64,000 nt of DNA, taken from assembly GCA_963682025.1 (NCBI GenBank), contig OY821522.1, forward strand, positions 30,724,201 through 30,788,200, read 5' to 3'. Both the position numbers and the translations under genes were made by a program. Under the pieces are notes generated by a model. It was not told the DNA's origin. It ran no database searches and worked only from the letters and a program-made list of their open reading frames with translations. Shown piece after piece: positions 22,166 through 33,583 of this stretch. The DNA is from Cordilura impudica. Its lineage: Eukaryota > Arthropoda > Insecta > Diptera > Scathophagidae. Numbering within the stretch: the stretch's first letter is position 1; each line of letters starts with the position of its first letter.

Positions 22166-23752
22166 TTAAAACGGGAAATGGTCCCTCAAATGGTCAAAAC
22201 GATCGGAAGTAGTAAAATATTCGCAGAGTGGTGCTTTGTTGTGGCGATGAATTTTTCCCTTTTGGCAGGCGATACAAGCCTTTGCCCAAAGGTAGCAATC
22301 CCTTTTTACACTAGGCCAGACGAATTTTTCAGTAACCAACTTTGTGGTTTTTCTTGCATTAGAGTGGCATAGATTATGGATTGAATCAAATGCCGTTTTA
22401 CGAAATTCCTTAGTTAGGAATGGTCGCACTACTCCGGTTGAAATATCGCAATATATAGAAAAGTTTGTGTTAGGCAATACGAACGATTTAAGTTGCAAGC
22501 TTGAATTAGAGTTGAGAAATGATTTGATTTCCTCATCGTCGTTCTGATGGTGTGACAATTCTGCAAAATCAATCGTGTTGTTTACATGAATTGCTTCAAG
22601 GCATGACAAAGTATCCGCAACTACGTTTTCTTTGCCAGGTATGTGCCTTATGTCCGTAGTAAATTGGCTCAAAAAATCTAGGTGACGAATTTGCCTAGGG
22701 CGTGCCTTGTCAAGTTTCTGTTTAAATGCGAATTGAAGCGGTTTGTGATCCGTATATATACAAAATTCACGACCTTCCAGCATGTGCTGAAAATGTCTGA
22801 CTGCTTTGTATGCGCTCAATAGCTCCCTATCGTAGGTGCTGTATTTTCGTTGAGCTTCGTTTAGTCGCTCTGAATGAAAACCAAGTGGCTGAAAGTTGTC
22901 GTTCACCACTTGCTGTAAAACGGCACCTATGGCAATGTCTGAGGCGTCTACCATCATAGCAAGTTGAGTGTTGTGCTTAGGAAAAGCAAGACATGTTGCG
23001 TCACGGAGCTGTGCCTTGCATTGCTCAAAAGCAAGTTTTCCCTCTTCGGTCCACTTTATAACTGATTTGTCGTTTTTTTTATTACCACGTATAAATTCAA
23101 ATAAAGTTGCCTGCTGGGTAGCGGCTTTTGGCAAAAATCTTCTAAAGAAGTTAAGCATACCCATAAAACGTTTAAGGTCACAAACTCGTTCCGGTAATTT
23201 GTACTGAGTTATAACATCTACTCTTTCCGTTGGAGGACAGATGCCATTTACGTTAACTGTAAAGCCAAGAAATTTCACTTCGGACTTACCAAAATTACAT
23301 TTAGATGGATTTATAACGATGCCAAAATTTTGTAGTTTTTCAAAGACCAACTTTACGTGTTGTTGATGTTGCTCTAAGTCTTTCGAGGCGATCAAAATGT
23401 CGTCTAAATAAGCATAGGCGAAATCCAAATCACGAAGGATGTGGTCCATTAGGCGCTGGAAAGTTTGTCCTGCATTTCTCAATCCGAATGTCATATGAGT
23501 AAACTCATACATGCCGAATGGCGTTGTTATGGCTGTCTTTGGAACGTCGGATGGCGCCACAGGGATTTGGTGGTATGCTCTTCGCAAATCAATTGTTGAA
23601 AAAATTTTACTATCCTCTAACCAATGAGTAAAGTCGTGTATGTGTGGGATCGGGTATCGATCCGGTTCGGTAATGGCATGCAGTTTTCTGTAGTCCCCGC
23701 AAGGCCTCCACTCACCGTTTTTTTCCTTACCATGTGAAGTGGGCTTGCCCAA
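22166..23752 (-). pseudogene. pol: gypsy reverse transcriptase, RNase H and integrase stub (left element)
   Basis: [48 protein letters not shown] and the catalytic YLDD near residue 116. RNase [15 protein letters not shown] near residue 270 and [10 protein letters not shown] near 345. Integrase zinc domain: H-x3-H (HNLCH) and C-x2-C (CIACQ) near residues 470-505. The frame then jumps from SDRFDH to a C-terminal [16 protein letters not shown] segment at about 22195-22205, so the entire DDE catalytic core is deleted. The remaining C-terminus (21831-22160) has NEP/STVNEP-like repeats. Confidence 0.9.
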
Positions 23753-24435
23753 GGACTAGATGAAGGACGGCAGATACCAGCGTCGAGTAACGATTGCATT
23801 TCAGCTTTAGCGGCTTTAAGCATATTAGGTGCTAGGCGACGGGGTTTGGCGAAAACAGGTTGTCCACTTGTGATTATATGATGAGTAACATCGTGGGTGG
23901 TGTTGTTGATTGAATGCTGTGATTGTGTAATTCCAGGGAATTGTTTGAGAAGTACTTGAAACGTGTCGCTGATGTCGATGGTAGATAAACCTAGAATCGG
24001 TGATTCGACGGTCGCAATACTGCAATTGCTAGCCATATTAGTGTTGGCATCAAACAGTTTACGCTGCCGCATACTTATTATCAAATTATGATGACCCAAG
24101 AAGTCTGCGCCTAGAATAGGTTGAGAAACTTCTGCAATTACAAAATTCCATGCAAAAGGTCGACGTAAGCCTAAATTAAGTGTTAAGCTTTTTTCACCAT
24201 ATGTCTTAATCGGCGATTTATTCGCAGCAAATAAAAAAATGTTGTTGTCCGGAGACTTTAGTTGATGTCGGTTAGGATGGATAACGCTGACTTCCGCTCC
24301 CGTATCCACGAGAAATTTTAAATTTGAATTTTTATCAAAAATTATAAGACGGCGGTGTAGAACTTTTTGTCTGTCATTTACCGTCGATAGTGACAGACTG
24401 CTCAGTTTAAATTTTCGCTGCATGGCTCTTTGCAT
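23617..24435 (-). pseudogene. pol: gypsy protease and start of pol (left element)
   Basis: The frame starts overlapping the gag end and shows the aspartic protease signature FLVDTGAEVSVIHP and the downstream PILGADFLG block. It then runs into the RT N-terminus ([33 protein letters not shown]). The reading frame is lost around 23700-23750, where the RT frame takes over, so a frameshift separates protease from most of RT. The protease would cleave Gag-Pol during particle maturation. Confidence 0.85.
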
Positions 24436-25253
24436 TTTTTAGCCTTAGAGCCGAATTTTCTGTGGTACCAACATTTTCCATTGGATTGAGCTTCTTCACG
24501 AGTATTACTACGATTACGATTGCCGGAACTGGATCTGTTACGACTACGCGAGCATTGAAATTGTGTCTTCAAACTAGCGACTTCTCTTGTTAATTGCTGT
24601 AGTTGTTGTTGTAAAGTTGTGTTGTTTGTTGTTGGAGCTTTTGCCAGTGAAAGTTCCTGAACTGATGAATTGTCGTTGACTTCTGATATTTTATCGGCCA
24701 TTACAGCGATATTGTCAAGAGTCTCACGACTTATCGAAATTATAGTACGCATGTGGTTTGGTAAACGCGTCATCTACATAGATTTCAAAAAAGCGTCATC
24801 GACCTGGTTACCGGCCAAATTTTTCATTTCCCGAAGGAGTTGCGATGGTCGCATATCCCCAAGTTCTATGTCTTGCAAAAGTTTTTTTAACCGTTTCTGT
24901 TCAGAGTCGGCGAATTCTTCCCGCAAACGTTTTTTAAGGGTTGCATACTGATTTTCCTTTGGCATGTTCAATATGATGTCACTCACCTGGGACAAAATTG
25001 TACCATCGATAGCTGCTACCACGGTGTGGTACTTAGTCAGCTCGGCCGTTATCCCGGCTGTGACAAATTGCGACTCAATTTGAGCGAACCAAAGTTCCGG
25101 GCGAGCATGCCAAAATGGGGGAATCTTCACGGAAATGCGTGCCAATTCTTCGGTGTGTTGACCTGAGGCTGTTGGTAGATTCCGTAATGGTGGTGGTGGT
25201 AAATTATGTGAGGCACCAGGAAGAACGTCTGCATTCTTGCCATCGTTGTCCAT
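24402..25253 (-). pseudogene. gag: gypsy gag (left element), one in-frame stop
   Basis: Two consecutive segments in the same frame (24774-25253 and 24402-24773) separated only by a TAG at 24774-24776. The first has the retrotransposon Gag core (PPFWHARPELWFAQIESQF, typical of the Mag/K02A2.6-like insect gypsy Gag). The second has ...TRLPNHMRTIISIS and a basic C-terminal tail with a short C/H-rich stretch (CWYHRKFG...CKEPC) resembling a zinc knuckle. The protein coats the RNA in the virus-like particle. The stop lies at a position where the family usually continues directly, so it is probably a disabling mutation. Confidence 0.85.
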
Positions 25254-25285
25254 TGCGCTGTGTCCTTTTTGTCGGGGTCACCAAA

Positions 25286-25435
25286 TGTGGAGGATGATAT
25301 ACTTACGATGATGAAGCAAATAGATAAAATTAAACAAATATAGTTAATTCTTAAGAATCTTAACAATCATTGGCGTTGCCAAAGTGTACAAAATAATGTT
25401 GTTGCCAGATCGTATGTGGGGGAACGTACGCCACA
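25286..25435 (-). repeat. 5' LTR of the deleted gypsy element (150 bp, internal deletion)
   Basis: Matches the 3' LTR outside a ~94-bp gap. The gap edges share a short TTAAGAATCTTAA-like microhomology, as expected for a slippage or end-joining deletion. Confidence 0.92.
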
Positions 25436-25539
25436 ATGTGTTTTCAGCATCTTCGAAAAACGAATCGGACATTTTTCTAAAATCAATTATGTTTACATTT
25501 ATAATATTTTAATATTCTTTTTATTTACAAACTTACTTA

Positions 25540-26024
25540 AGGTGCTATTACACGAAGTGTTTTTTACATATGTACTGTCACTTATTTTATCCATATGAAA
25601 TTCCTCATGTCTGTCAAAATTGTCTTTTACATACGATTCATAATTTTTGCTATCACACGTGCATATGTATTTCCGTATGACATAACCTCTAAGTGTAAAC
25701 AACAGCTGATTTAATTTGTGAATTTACAAAAATTTATTGTTAAAAAAAAGGTTATATATTTTTTAATTGTTAATACTAAACAATTTATTTTTCTTTCAAT
25801 ATTAATCTTTAAAATTTACTCTGTTTTTCTTTCGCCACAAGCAGTGTTGTATTTTCATGTTTGTCATGCAAAAATAGAACCTGTTCTAATTGAAAAATGT
25901 ACATGTGACTTTCTTCATGTATTGTACATAAACAATGTTTCATATGTATCACACGATGTGTACAACTTTTGTTGTGGGAAAATTTGACAGTACATATGTA
26001 AAAAAACATCATGTAATAGCACCT
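25540..26024. mobile_element. MITE with AGGTGC...GCACCT ends and TTA duplication (PIF/Harbinger-like), left copy
   Basis: Inverted ends match over ~40 bp (AGGTGCTATTACACGAAGTG on the left, AGGTGCTATTACATGATGTT inward from the right, then TTTACATATGTACTGTCA on both). It is flanked by TTA at 25537-25539 and 26025-26027. TWA duplication and G-rich ends parallel the MITE at 564-988. The equivalent in the right copy (32292-40576) is interrupted by the errantivirus. Confidence 0.85.
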
Positions 26025-26653
26025 TTAATATAATTGAAGAGATCTACAAAGATGGCATACTTATGTATGTATTAAAAAAAATGCACAAAACAAGTAAACT
26101 GCACAAAAGTGTTTTTTACTTGTCATTCTTATTAAAGAAGCCACGTATTTACTATCTCCATATTATAGAGTTATTACCAGATTTAAAAAAGATAGATATT
26201 TTTAATTTTAAAGTTTAAAATTGAAGCGTATATAATATTAAGTTGTTAAAAAAAATTTTCAAAAAATCCCTACAATTCGACAAAAGTAAGAAATCTTTTG
26301 CATTAAACACATAGACGCAAATCCATTTATCGATGCGTTACAAATGGAATGTCATAATAAGATCGAAAAAATAAAACTGATTAACGCTAGTGCTTTTAAA
26401 ATATAAGACATGGTCAAGTATTCCGAAAAAGATCCGAAATTTAAAAATATATTTTGTTTAATATCTTCTATTGACTTTAAAATTGTTAAACGTAAATGCT
26501 GAAAATTCAGAGTATTTGTTGTAATAAATTACTAAATTTACCAAATTGTTTACATTTTCAAATATTTTATCTAAATTTGTTACAAATAGTGCAAGAAAAC
26601 CTAGGTGGAGGGTATCAAAGATTCGGCACAGCCGAATTTTACACTCCTACTTG
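26025..26653 (+). other. 3' portion of the left type A element
   Basis: Inverse of 31662-32291. Contains a frame-like stretch (IIEEIYKDG, LKKMHKTSKLHKS, IIELLPDLKK) present in both copies but without a recognised domain or start. It ends in GGAGGGTATC, the TTCGGC hairpin and ACTTG. I do not call a gene here. Confidence 0.5.
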
Positions 26654-28089
26654 TTTTTCAGTAATTTTTGTATTTTCAAAAAAAAAAAAAAAAAAAAATA
26701 TGTAGACATATACAAAAATCTATATTTTAATCTAACTATAAATATATTAAAGTAATTAAAAAACAAAACTTCGAACCAGTTTTTAAATAAATGTATTTTG
26801 AAAAATAAAAATGTTTTTCTTGAAACAATTAAAACCCATTTTTCTGTTAAGTAATATTTGCATAAAATTCTCAGAGTTTAGCGTCCTCTCGTGGCGCCAA
26901 AAGCAATCAGACCAGATTTATTTTTAATATTTATTTGAGTAACTTTATTATCTTTCAAAAAATCTGTCTTTAATCACAATTTCAGACAATTTTTTTTTAT
27001 TTTTGTCCATGGAACGAAGCATGTGAGACGGGCGAGCGGATGGACAACGCTAAATCGACTAAGACAGTAATTCTGAATCGATCGGTGCAATAAGAGCTCT
27101 ACGTTAAACATTTTCTGTAGTTACAAACATCATCACAAACTCATTAACACAGAATAGCCTTAATAGCTAAGTACAAAAATCTTAAAACTAAATTAGACTA
27201 CGTGCAGATATATTTACATCCCATTGACAGAAAAACTCTAACAAAGGATATGTAATCAGTATGTCAAGCATGTGTTTGCCAGTTGCCTTTACCTAATTAA
27301 ACTTATATTTATTTTGGGAATATTCCATAAAATAACATAACATTAAATTGCATTAAAATATCTATGAACACAGATTTGTTTACACACTATGAAATTAGAA
27401 TAGACTGTAAATTATTATCTAATATACAATATTTTCATATTTGAATATACTGCCGGGCCTGTATCTGTGCCGGTGGAGAATAATCTACTTTGATCTTACT
27501 ACTGCCACAATAATACTTTATATACAGTGGGTGTCAGCTTATTTGATGCAGGGTAATAATTCAACTTCATCGCACATTAACTTCTGAAGAAAATATGATA
27601 CCGAAAAAATAAAAACGTCATTTTGGTTTTTAAATAATTTTCTTTATTCCTTCCGATATTTCGATTAGCCTTGCTAATCATCTTCCGGGATACTTTATCT
27701 TATATAATATAATTTCGAATTGAAAACGTCTGTGTTTGTGTTCTTTTTTATATAAAAAGACACAACACACAATACTTATTTAATTAATTAATGTTTATGT
27801 AGAATATAAAATAAAATATTACAGTTTGTTTTACTTTCTTTAACGTTAAGATTACATTTCGTTTATGCTTATGTTCTTTATCCAATTAGGTGAATCTAAG
27901 CCTATCTAAGTTTAGTGGTTGAAGATAATATTTGTACAACAACATAAAAAATGCCAAAAAAAATTATGCATATATATGTATTAACAATGCCAAGAACACA
28001 ATTACATAGCTCATGTTAGTAGTATTGCCACATATTTTTTTTATCGTTACCACGTTATAATAAAAAAATCGCCAATATGAAAGAAAAAA
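26654..28089. other. Spacer between the inverted type A copies; old repeat debris
   Basis: No gene. A 20-base A-run lies at about 26679-26698. Bases 26995-27145 are a decayed type B remnant (GACGGGCGAGCGGATGGACA, CTGAATCGATCGGTGCAATA). CGATATTTCGATTAGCCTTG near 27655 looks like retroelement 3' sequence but is unassigned. 27968-28089 repeats 1405-1525. Confidence 0.55.
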
Positions 28090-28891
28090 CAAGTAAGAAA
28101 ATTATAGTCGGTCTAGACCGACTATACGATACCCTATACCATGCGTTTAGAGACCCTATCTCTCACGGCCAACTAACTGGATATAGAAAATAAGCATAAA
28201 CCAAATTTGAGTGGGATTTTTATTAATTTTTTCGGCTGCAGATATGAAAAAGTTCATATCGGATGCTATATCTATAAGGGGACTAGGCCCAAAAATGGAC
28301 CGATCCTGACCAAGTTTGGTAAAGTCACTTGTATTTGCAAAAATATATACAAACAAAATTTGAGAAGAATTAGTGCAATATTTTTGTTTATTGATAGATT
28401 TAAGTGAAAATCGGGAAGCAGCTCTATATGGGGCCTATGAGTAAGAGTTGTCCAATAGGGATCATTTTTGGACTACTGATTAATGTATGTAATATATACA
28501 TACAAACCCAATTTGACTAAGATTTGTATGATAATTTGGATCTTATGGCAATATATGTTGATTTCATAGGGGTCTTTTTTATGGGGGCTAGGTCTGAACA
28601 TGGACCGATTCTCACCAATTTCAATAGCGTTCATCCCATGATTAAAGATAAAATACCAAATTTCATCAAAATATATTCATAGTTGCGACCTGCAATTTGA
28701 TTACAAGCTTTACATGGACACACAGACGGACGGACGGACGGACATCGTTAAATCGAATCAGATAGTGATTCAGATAGTGATTCTGATTCGATCGGTATAA
28801 TTAAAGATGGGTGTAGGTCAAATATTTTTGGATGTTACAAACAGCAGCACAAAGTCATTATACCCAAGCCACATAGTGGTATAGGGTATAA
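28090..28891 (-). mobile_element. Type B Helitron-like element with inferable empty site
   Basis: On the - strand it starts TTATACCCTATACCACTATG, contains the GATTCGATTTAACGATGTCC core with GTCC repeats, and ends with the ATAGTCGGTCTAGACCGACTAT hairpin and ATTTTCTTACTTG (28090 on the + strand). The flanks GAAAGAAAAAA and TGAAAATGAAAATGG are contiguous at 1515-1540, so the element entered between A and T with no target duplication, the Helitron pattern. It carries no gene. Confidence 0.8.
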
Positions 28892-29862
28892 TGAAAATGA
28901 AAATGGAAAATGGAGAATGGAGAATGAAAATGGAAAATGAAAAACGAAAAATGGAAAATGTAAAATAGAAAATGAAAAATGGAGAATAGAAAATGAAAAA
29001 TGGAAAATGAAAAAAGAAAATTAAAAAATGAAAAATGGAAAATGAAAAATTAATAATGAATAATGAAAAATGGAAAATAGAAAATGAAAAATGGAAAATA
29101 GAAAATGGAAAATGGAGAATGGAAAATGGAAAATGAAAAATGGAAAATGAAAAAAGAAAATTTTAAAATGAAATATGGAAAATGCAAAATGGAAAATGAA
29201 ATTGAAAAATGGAAAATGAAAATTGAAAATTGAAAAATGAAAAATGGAAAATGAAAATTGCAAAATGAAAAATGGAAAATGGAAACTGAAAATTGAAAAA
29301 TGGAAAATGGAAGTGGAAAACGAAAACTGAAATATGAAAAATGAAAAATGGATAATGGAAAATGGAAATTGCACAATGAAAAATGGAAAATGTAAAAAGA
29401 AAATTGAAAAATGAAAAATGGAAAATGAAATTGAAAAGTGGAAAATGAAAGTTGAAAAATGAAAATTGAAAAATGACTAATGGAAAATGGAAATTGAAAA
29501 TTGGAAAATGAAAATTTAAAATTGAAAAATGAATAATGGAAAATGCAAAATGAAAATTGAAAATTGAAAAATGGAAACCGAAAATTGAAAAATGAAAAAT
29601 TAAAAATGGAAAATGATAAATGGAAAATGGAATATGAAAAATGAAAATTGAAAAATTAAAAATGGAAAATGGAAAATGGAAAACGCAAAATGGAAAAAGG
29701 GAAATGGAAAATGAAAGTTGAAAAATGGAAAATTTAGAACGGAAAATAAAAATTGAAAAATTAAAAACTGAAAATGAAAATTGAAAAACGGAAAATGCAA
29801 AATGGAAAATGAAAATTGAAAAATGGAAAATGGAAAATGAAAATTGAAAAATTAAAAATGGA

Positions 29863-29894
<32 letters not shown>

Positions 29895-29940
29895 GAAAAT
29901 TGAAAAATGGAAAATTTGAATTGAAAAATGAAAATTGAAT
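28892..29940. repeat. Minisatellite, purine-rich (TGGAAAATGAAAA)n, fourth array
   Basis: About 1.05 kb, between the TTATACCC end of one type B copy and the ACTT(G) end of the next. Same word set as the other arrays. The - strand phenylalanine-rich frames are not genes. Confidence 0.92.
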
Positions 29941-30719
29941 AAGTAAGAAAATTCTAGTCGGTCGAGACCGACTATGTGATACCCTATGCCATGCGTTTAG
30001 AGACCCTATCTCATAGGCCCAACTAACTGGAAATAGAAAATAAGCATTAACCAAATTTGAGTGCGATTTGAATTAATTTTTTTGGCTGCAGATATGAAAA
30101 AGTTCATATCGGATGCTATATCTATATGGGGACTAGGCCCTGTTTAGTAAAGTCTCTTGCATTTTGCAAAAATATATACAAACAAAATTTGAGAAGAATC
30201 AGTGCAATATTTTTGTTCTTTGATAGATTTAAGTGAAGATCGGGAAGCAGCTCTATATGGTGCCTATGACTAGGAGTTGTCCCAGGGATCATTTTTAGAC
30301 TACTCATTAATGGATGTAGTAAACGCATACAAACCCAATTTGAGTAAGATCTATATGACAATTTGGATCTTATGGCAATTTATGTCGATTGCATAGGGGT
30401 CATTTGTATGGGGGCTAGGTCTGAACATGGACCGATTCGCACCAATTTCAATAGCGTTCATCCTATAAAAGCGTACATACCAAATTTCATCAAAATATAT
30501 TCATATTTGCGACCTGCAGTTTGATTACAAGGTTTACATGGACACACAGACGCACGGACGGACGGACGGACACACGGACGGACATCGTTAAATCGAATCA
30601 GTTAGTCATTCTGATTCGATCGGTATAATTAAATATGGGTCTAGGTCAAATATTTTTGGTAGTTACAAACAGCAGCACAAAGCCATTAAACCCAAGCCAC
30701 ATAGTGGTATAGGGTATAA
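29941..30719 (-). mobile_element. Type B Helitron-like element, second spacer copy
   Basis: Same termini and core as 28090-28891, with AAGTAAGAAAATTCTAGTCGG at the 3' end (CAAG reduced to TAAG) and an expanded GACGGACG run at 30549-30585. It carries a deletion after GGGGACTAGGCCC relative to the first copy. Noncoding. Confidence 0.8.
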
Positions 30720-30750
<31 letters not shown>

Positions 30751-31429
30751 TAAAAAATTAAAAATGGAAAATTAAAAAAGAAAATTGAAAAATTAAAAAT
30801 GAAAAATGGAAAATGAAAAATGAAAAATTAAAAATAGAAAATGAAAAATGGAGAATGGAAATGGAAAATGAAAAACGGAAAATGAAAAATGTAAAATGGA
30901 AAATAGAAAATGAAAAATGGAAAATGAAAAAAGAAAATTGAAAAATGAAATATGGAAAATGCAAAATGGAAACTGAAATTGAAAAATGGAAAATGAAAAT
31001 TGAAAAATGGAAAATGGAATATGAAAATTGCAAAATGAAAAATGGAAAATGAAAATTGAAAAATTGAAAATGGAAAGTGGAAAATGGAAAACGAAAACTG
31101 AAAAATGAATAATGGAAAATGGAAATTGCAAAATGGAAAATGGAAAATGGAAAAAGAAATTGAAAAATGGAAAATGCAAAATTGAAAATGAAATTGAAAA
31201 ATAGAAAATGAAAATTGAAAAATGAAAAATGAAAATTGAAAAATGAAAAATGACTAATGGAAAATGGAAATTGAAAATTGAAAAATTAAAAATGGAAAAT
31301 GAAAATTTAAAAATGGAAAATGAAAAATGGAAATTGAAAATTGAAAAATGAAAAATGGAGAATGCAAAATGGAAAATGAAAATTGAAAATTGAAATATTA
31401 AAAATGGAAAATGAAATATTAAAAATGGA

Positions 31430-31461
<32 letters not shown>

Positions 31462-31661
31462 GGAATATGAAAAATGGAAATTGAAAAATTAAAAATGGAA
31501 AGCGCAAAATGGAAAATAGAAAATGAAAAATGGAGAATGGAAAATGAAAAACGGAAAATGGAAAATAGAAAATGAAAAATGGATAATGGAAAATGAAAAA
31601 CGGAAAATGGAAAATGAAAAATGGAAAATGAAAAATGGAAAATGAAAAATTGAAAATGAAA
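30720..31661. repeat. Minisatellite, purine-rich (TGGAAAATGAAAA)n, fifth array, left part
   Basis: About 0.94 kb, interrupted at 31662 by the right type A copy. The same kind of array resumes at 43875 on the other side with the same strand polarity, so one array was apparently split by the insertion. Confidence 0.9.
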
Positions 31662-32392
31662 CAAGTTGGAGTGTAAAATTCGGCTGTGCCGACTCTTTGA
31701 TACCCTCCACCTAGGTTTTCTTGCACTATTTGTAACAAATTTAGATAAAATATTTGAAAATGTAAACAATTTGGTCAATTTAGTAATTTATTACAACAAA
31801 TACTCTGAATTTTCAGCATTTACGTTTAACAATTTTAAAGTCAATAGAAGATATTAAACAAAATATATTTTTAAATTTCGGATCTTTTTCGGAATACTTG
31901 ACCATGTCTTATATTTTAAAAGCACTAGCGTTAATCAGTTTTATTTTTTCGATCTTATTATGACATTCCATTTGTAACGCATCGATAAATGGATTTGCGT
32001 CTATGTGTTTAATGCAAAAGATTTCTTACTTTTGTCGAATTGTAGGGATTTTTTGAAAATTTTTTTTTAACAACTTAATATTATATACGTTTCAATTTTA
32101 AACTTTAAAATTAAAAATATCTATCTTTTTTAAATCTGGTAATAACTCTATAATATGGAGATAGGAAATACGTGGCTTCTTTAATAAGAATGACAAGTAA
32201 AAAACACTTTTGTGCAGTTTACTTGTTTTGTGCATTTTTTTTAATACATACATAAGTACGCCATCTTTGTAGATCTCTTCAATAATATTAAAGGTGCTAT
32301 TACATGATGTTTTTTTTTCATATGTACTGTCAAATTTTCCCACAACAAAAGTTGTACACATCGTGTGATACATGTGAAACATTGTTTATGTA

Positions 32393-32889
32393 AGTTAATA
32401 ATTAATTAATTTATATTAACAAAAGTTCAATCTCCCCTGTCGCAATCCAATTGCTGACACAACTTCTCATATTTATTTTAAAATTCAATTCCCTCTGTCG
32501 CAATCCAATTGCTAACACATTTCCGTTGTTCCAAATTTAATTATTTACCTTTCTTAAAATATTTGCTAAAAGTGCTGATGACATGTCTGCATTGAATGCA
32601 CCTAAAATAGCTCACGTTGCATTCAATGTGATGGTTGATACTCGACAGGTATAATATTAAGTAGATAATAAACACAAAAAAGTTAAGTTGTAAAAATAGA
32701 GTCCGAACAAGAAGACATAGTTTTCCGGCAGTAATTTAAACTAAATAATAAAAAGACATAATTGACATAGTCAGTCTTCTCTTTTAAAATAAATATATTT
32801 TATTTTTTATATAATAAAAGTTAATCAAATAAAGTTAAAGAAGACGTAGTCTTCTCTTTAAAACAAAATTAACAAGTGTTATATTAATT
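32393..32889 (+). repeat. 5' LTR of the errantivirus (497 bp)
   Basis: No difference from the 3' LTR found on reading them side by side. The repeated word CTGTCGCAATCCAATTGCT occurs twice near the start, possibly part of U3 regulatory sequence. Confidence 0.95.
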
Positions 32890-33583
32890 GGCGTCCGAGC
32901 AGCCTGGTATAAAAAAGAATACCACGGAACCTGAGCCTGTACGTGTCCGTCCGCAGGCACCCGTTCGTTTATAGAATTGCATCGAATCCTTAGTAACGAA
33001 AAGTAAAACGGAGAAAATTCGTACAATCGGAACGGTTCTAGTTAAGTGACTTAATTAAATGAATGCAATTAGTAATAAGTGTTACTAAACAAATAAATAG
33101 GAACTACCACAGTGAAAAACAAAAAAAAAAAAATTTTTTATTAAAAACTTGAAATTGATAAAAGCTTATAATAAATAACTAAACAATTGAAAAACTTTAC
33201 AAACAATTTAAACTACAACAAAGCAGCATAAAAACCAACAACAGAGAAATCAACATAAAAATCAACACAAAACTCAACACAGAAGTCCGACATCCATTAG
33301 AAGATTAATCAGCTCTAACCCGTTGAAAGCCATCCTTACTTAAAAATAAAATCAACGACAGCACCAACATTAATAATTTCATCAGTAAAGCAACAGCTAA
33401 AACATGAAGGCAATGTTAATCATATTGTAAGTTAAAATAATATTATGTTAATTTATATTTGAATTTTAAGAAATATCCTAAGCAAAAATATTTAGTTGTT
33501 AAAAAGAACGAAAAAAGAAGAATAATAAAAAATTAAACAAGTAAAATCTATATTTTCTATCAAAACCAATTTTAAATAATATT
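32890..33583 (+). other. Errantivirus 5' leader
   Basis: Untranslated leader between primer site and gag, A-rich with AACAACA and ATCAACA words. It would hold packaging and splice-donor signals in this family; no specific donor is singled out here. Confidence 0.6.

Larger units (their letters stand above)
21587..25435 (-). mobile_element. Ty3/gypsy LTR retrotransposon, internally deleted
   Basis: Flanked by ATGT at 21583-21586 and 25436-25439. LTRs at 21587-21830 and 25286-25435 start TGTGG and end CCACA on both strands. A purine tract (GGGAGGGGGAGTAA, - strand) precedes the 3' LTR, and a tRNA-like primer site TGGTGACCCCGAC sits at 25271-25283. The order is gag, protease, RT, RNase H, truncated integrase. 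The integrase core is missing, gag has a stop, and frames shift between protease and RT, so the copy is dead. It interrupts the left type A copy; the right copy has the empty site. Confidence 0.93.
18397..26653 (+). mobile_element. Type A Helitron-like composite element, left copy (4.4 kb plus an LTR insertion)
   Basis: Begins TATACCCTCCACTCCAGTGTG and ends GGTGGAGGGTATCAAAGATTC with the TTCGGC/GCCGAA hairpin and ACTCCTACTTG at 26653. The sequence recurs in inverse orientation at 31662-43874, and similarity stops exactly at these termini on both sides. Removing the gypsy insertion and one target copy leaves 4404 bp, against 4410 bp for the other copy. Cargo, in order: GTCY module, U1-like dimer, two MITEs, a zinc-finger-like fragment and a TTA-flanked MITE. 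No Rep/helicase gene, so nonautonomous. The hairpin plus lack of target duplication suggests Helitron-like movement, but the terminal bases are not the canonical TC...CTRR. Confidence 0.72.

Noticed and set aside
27620..27720. Penelope-like or other retroelement 3' end
   Set aside because: Only a short suggestive stretch (CGATATTTCGATTAGCCTTG); no RT or endonuclease nearby.
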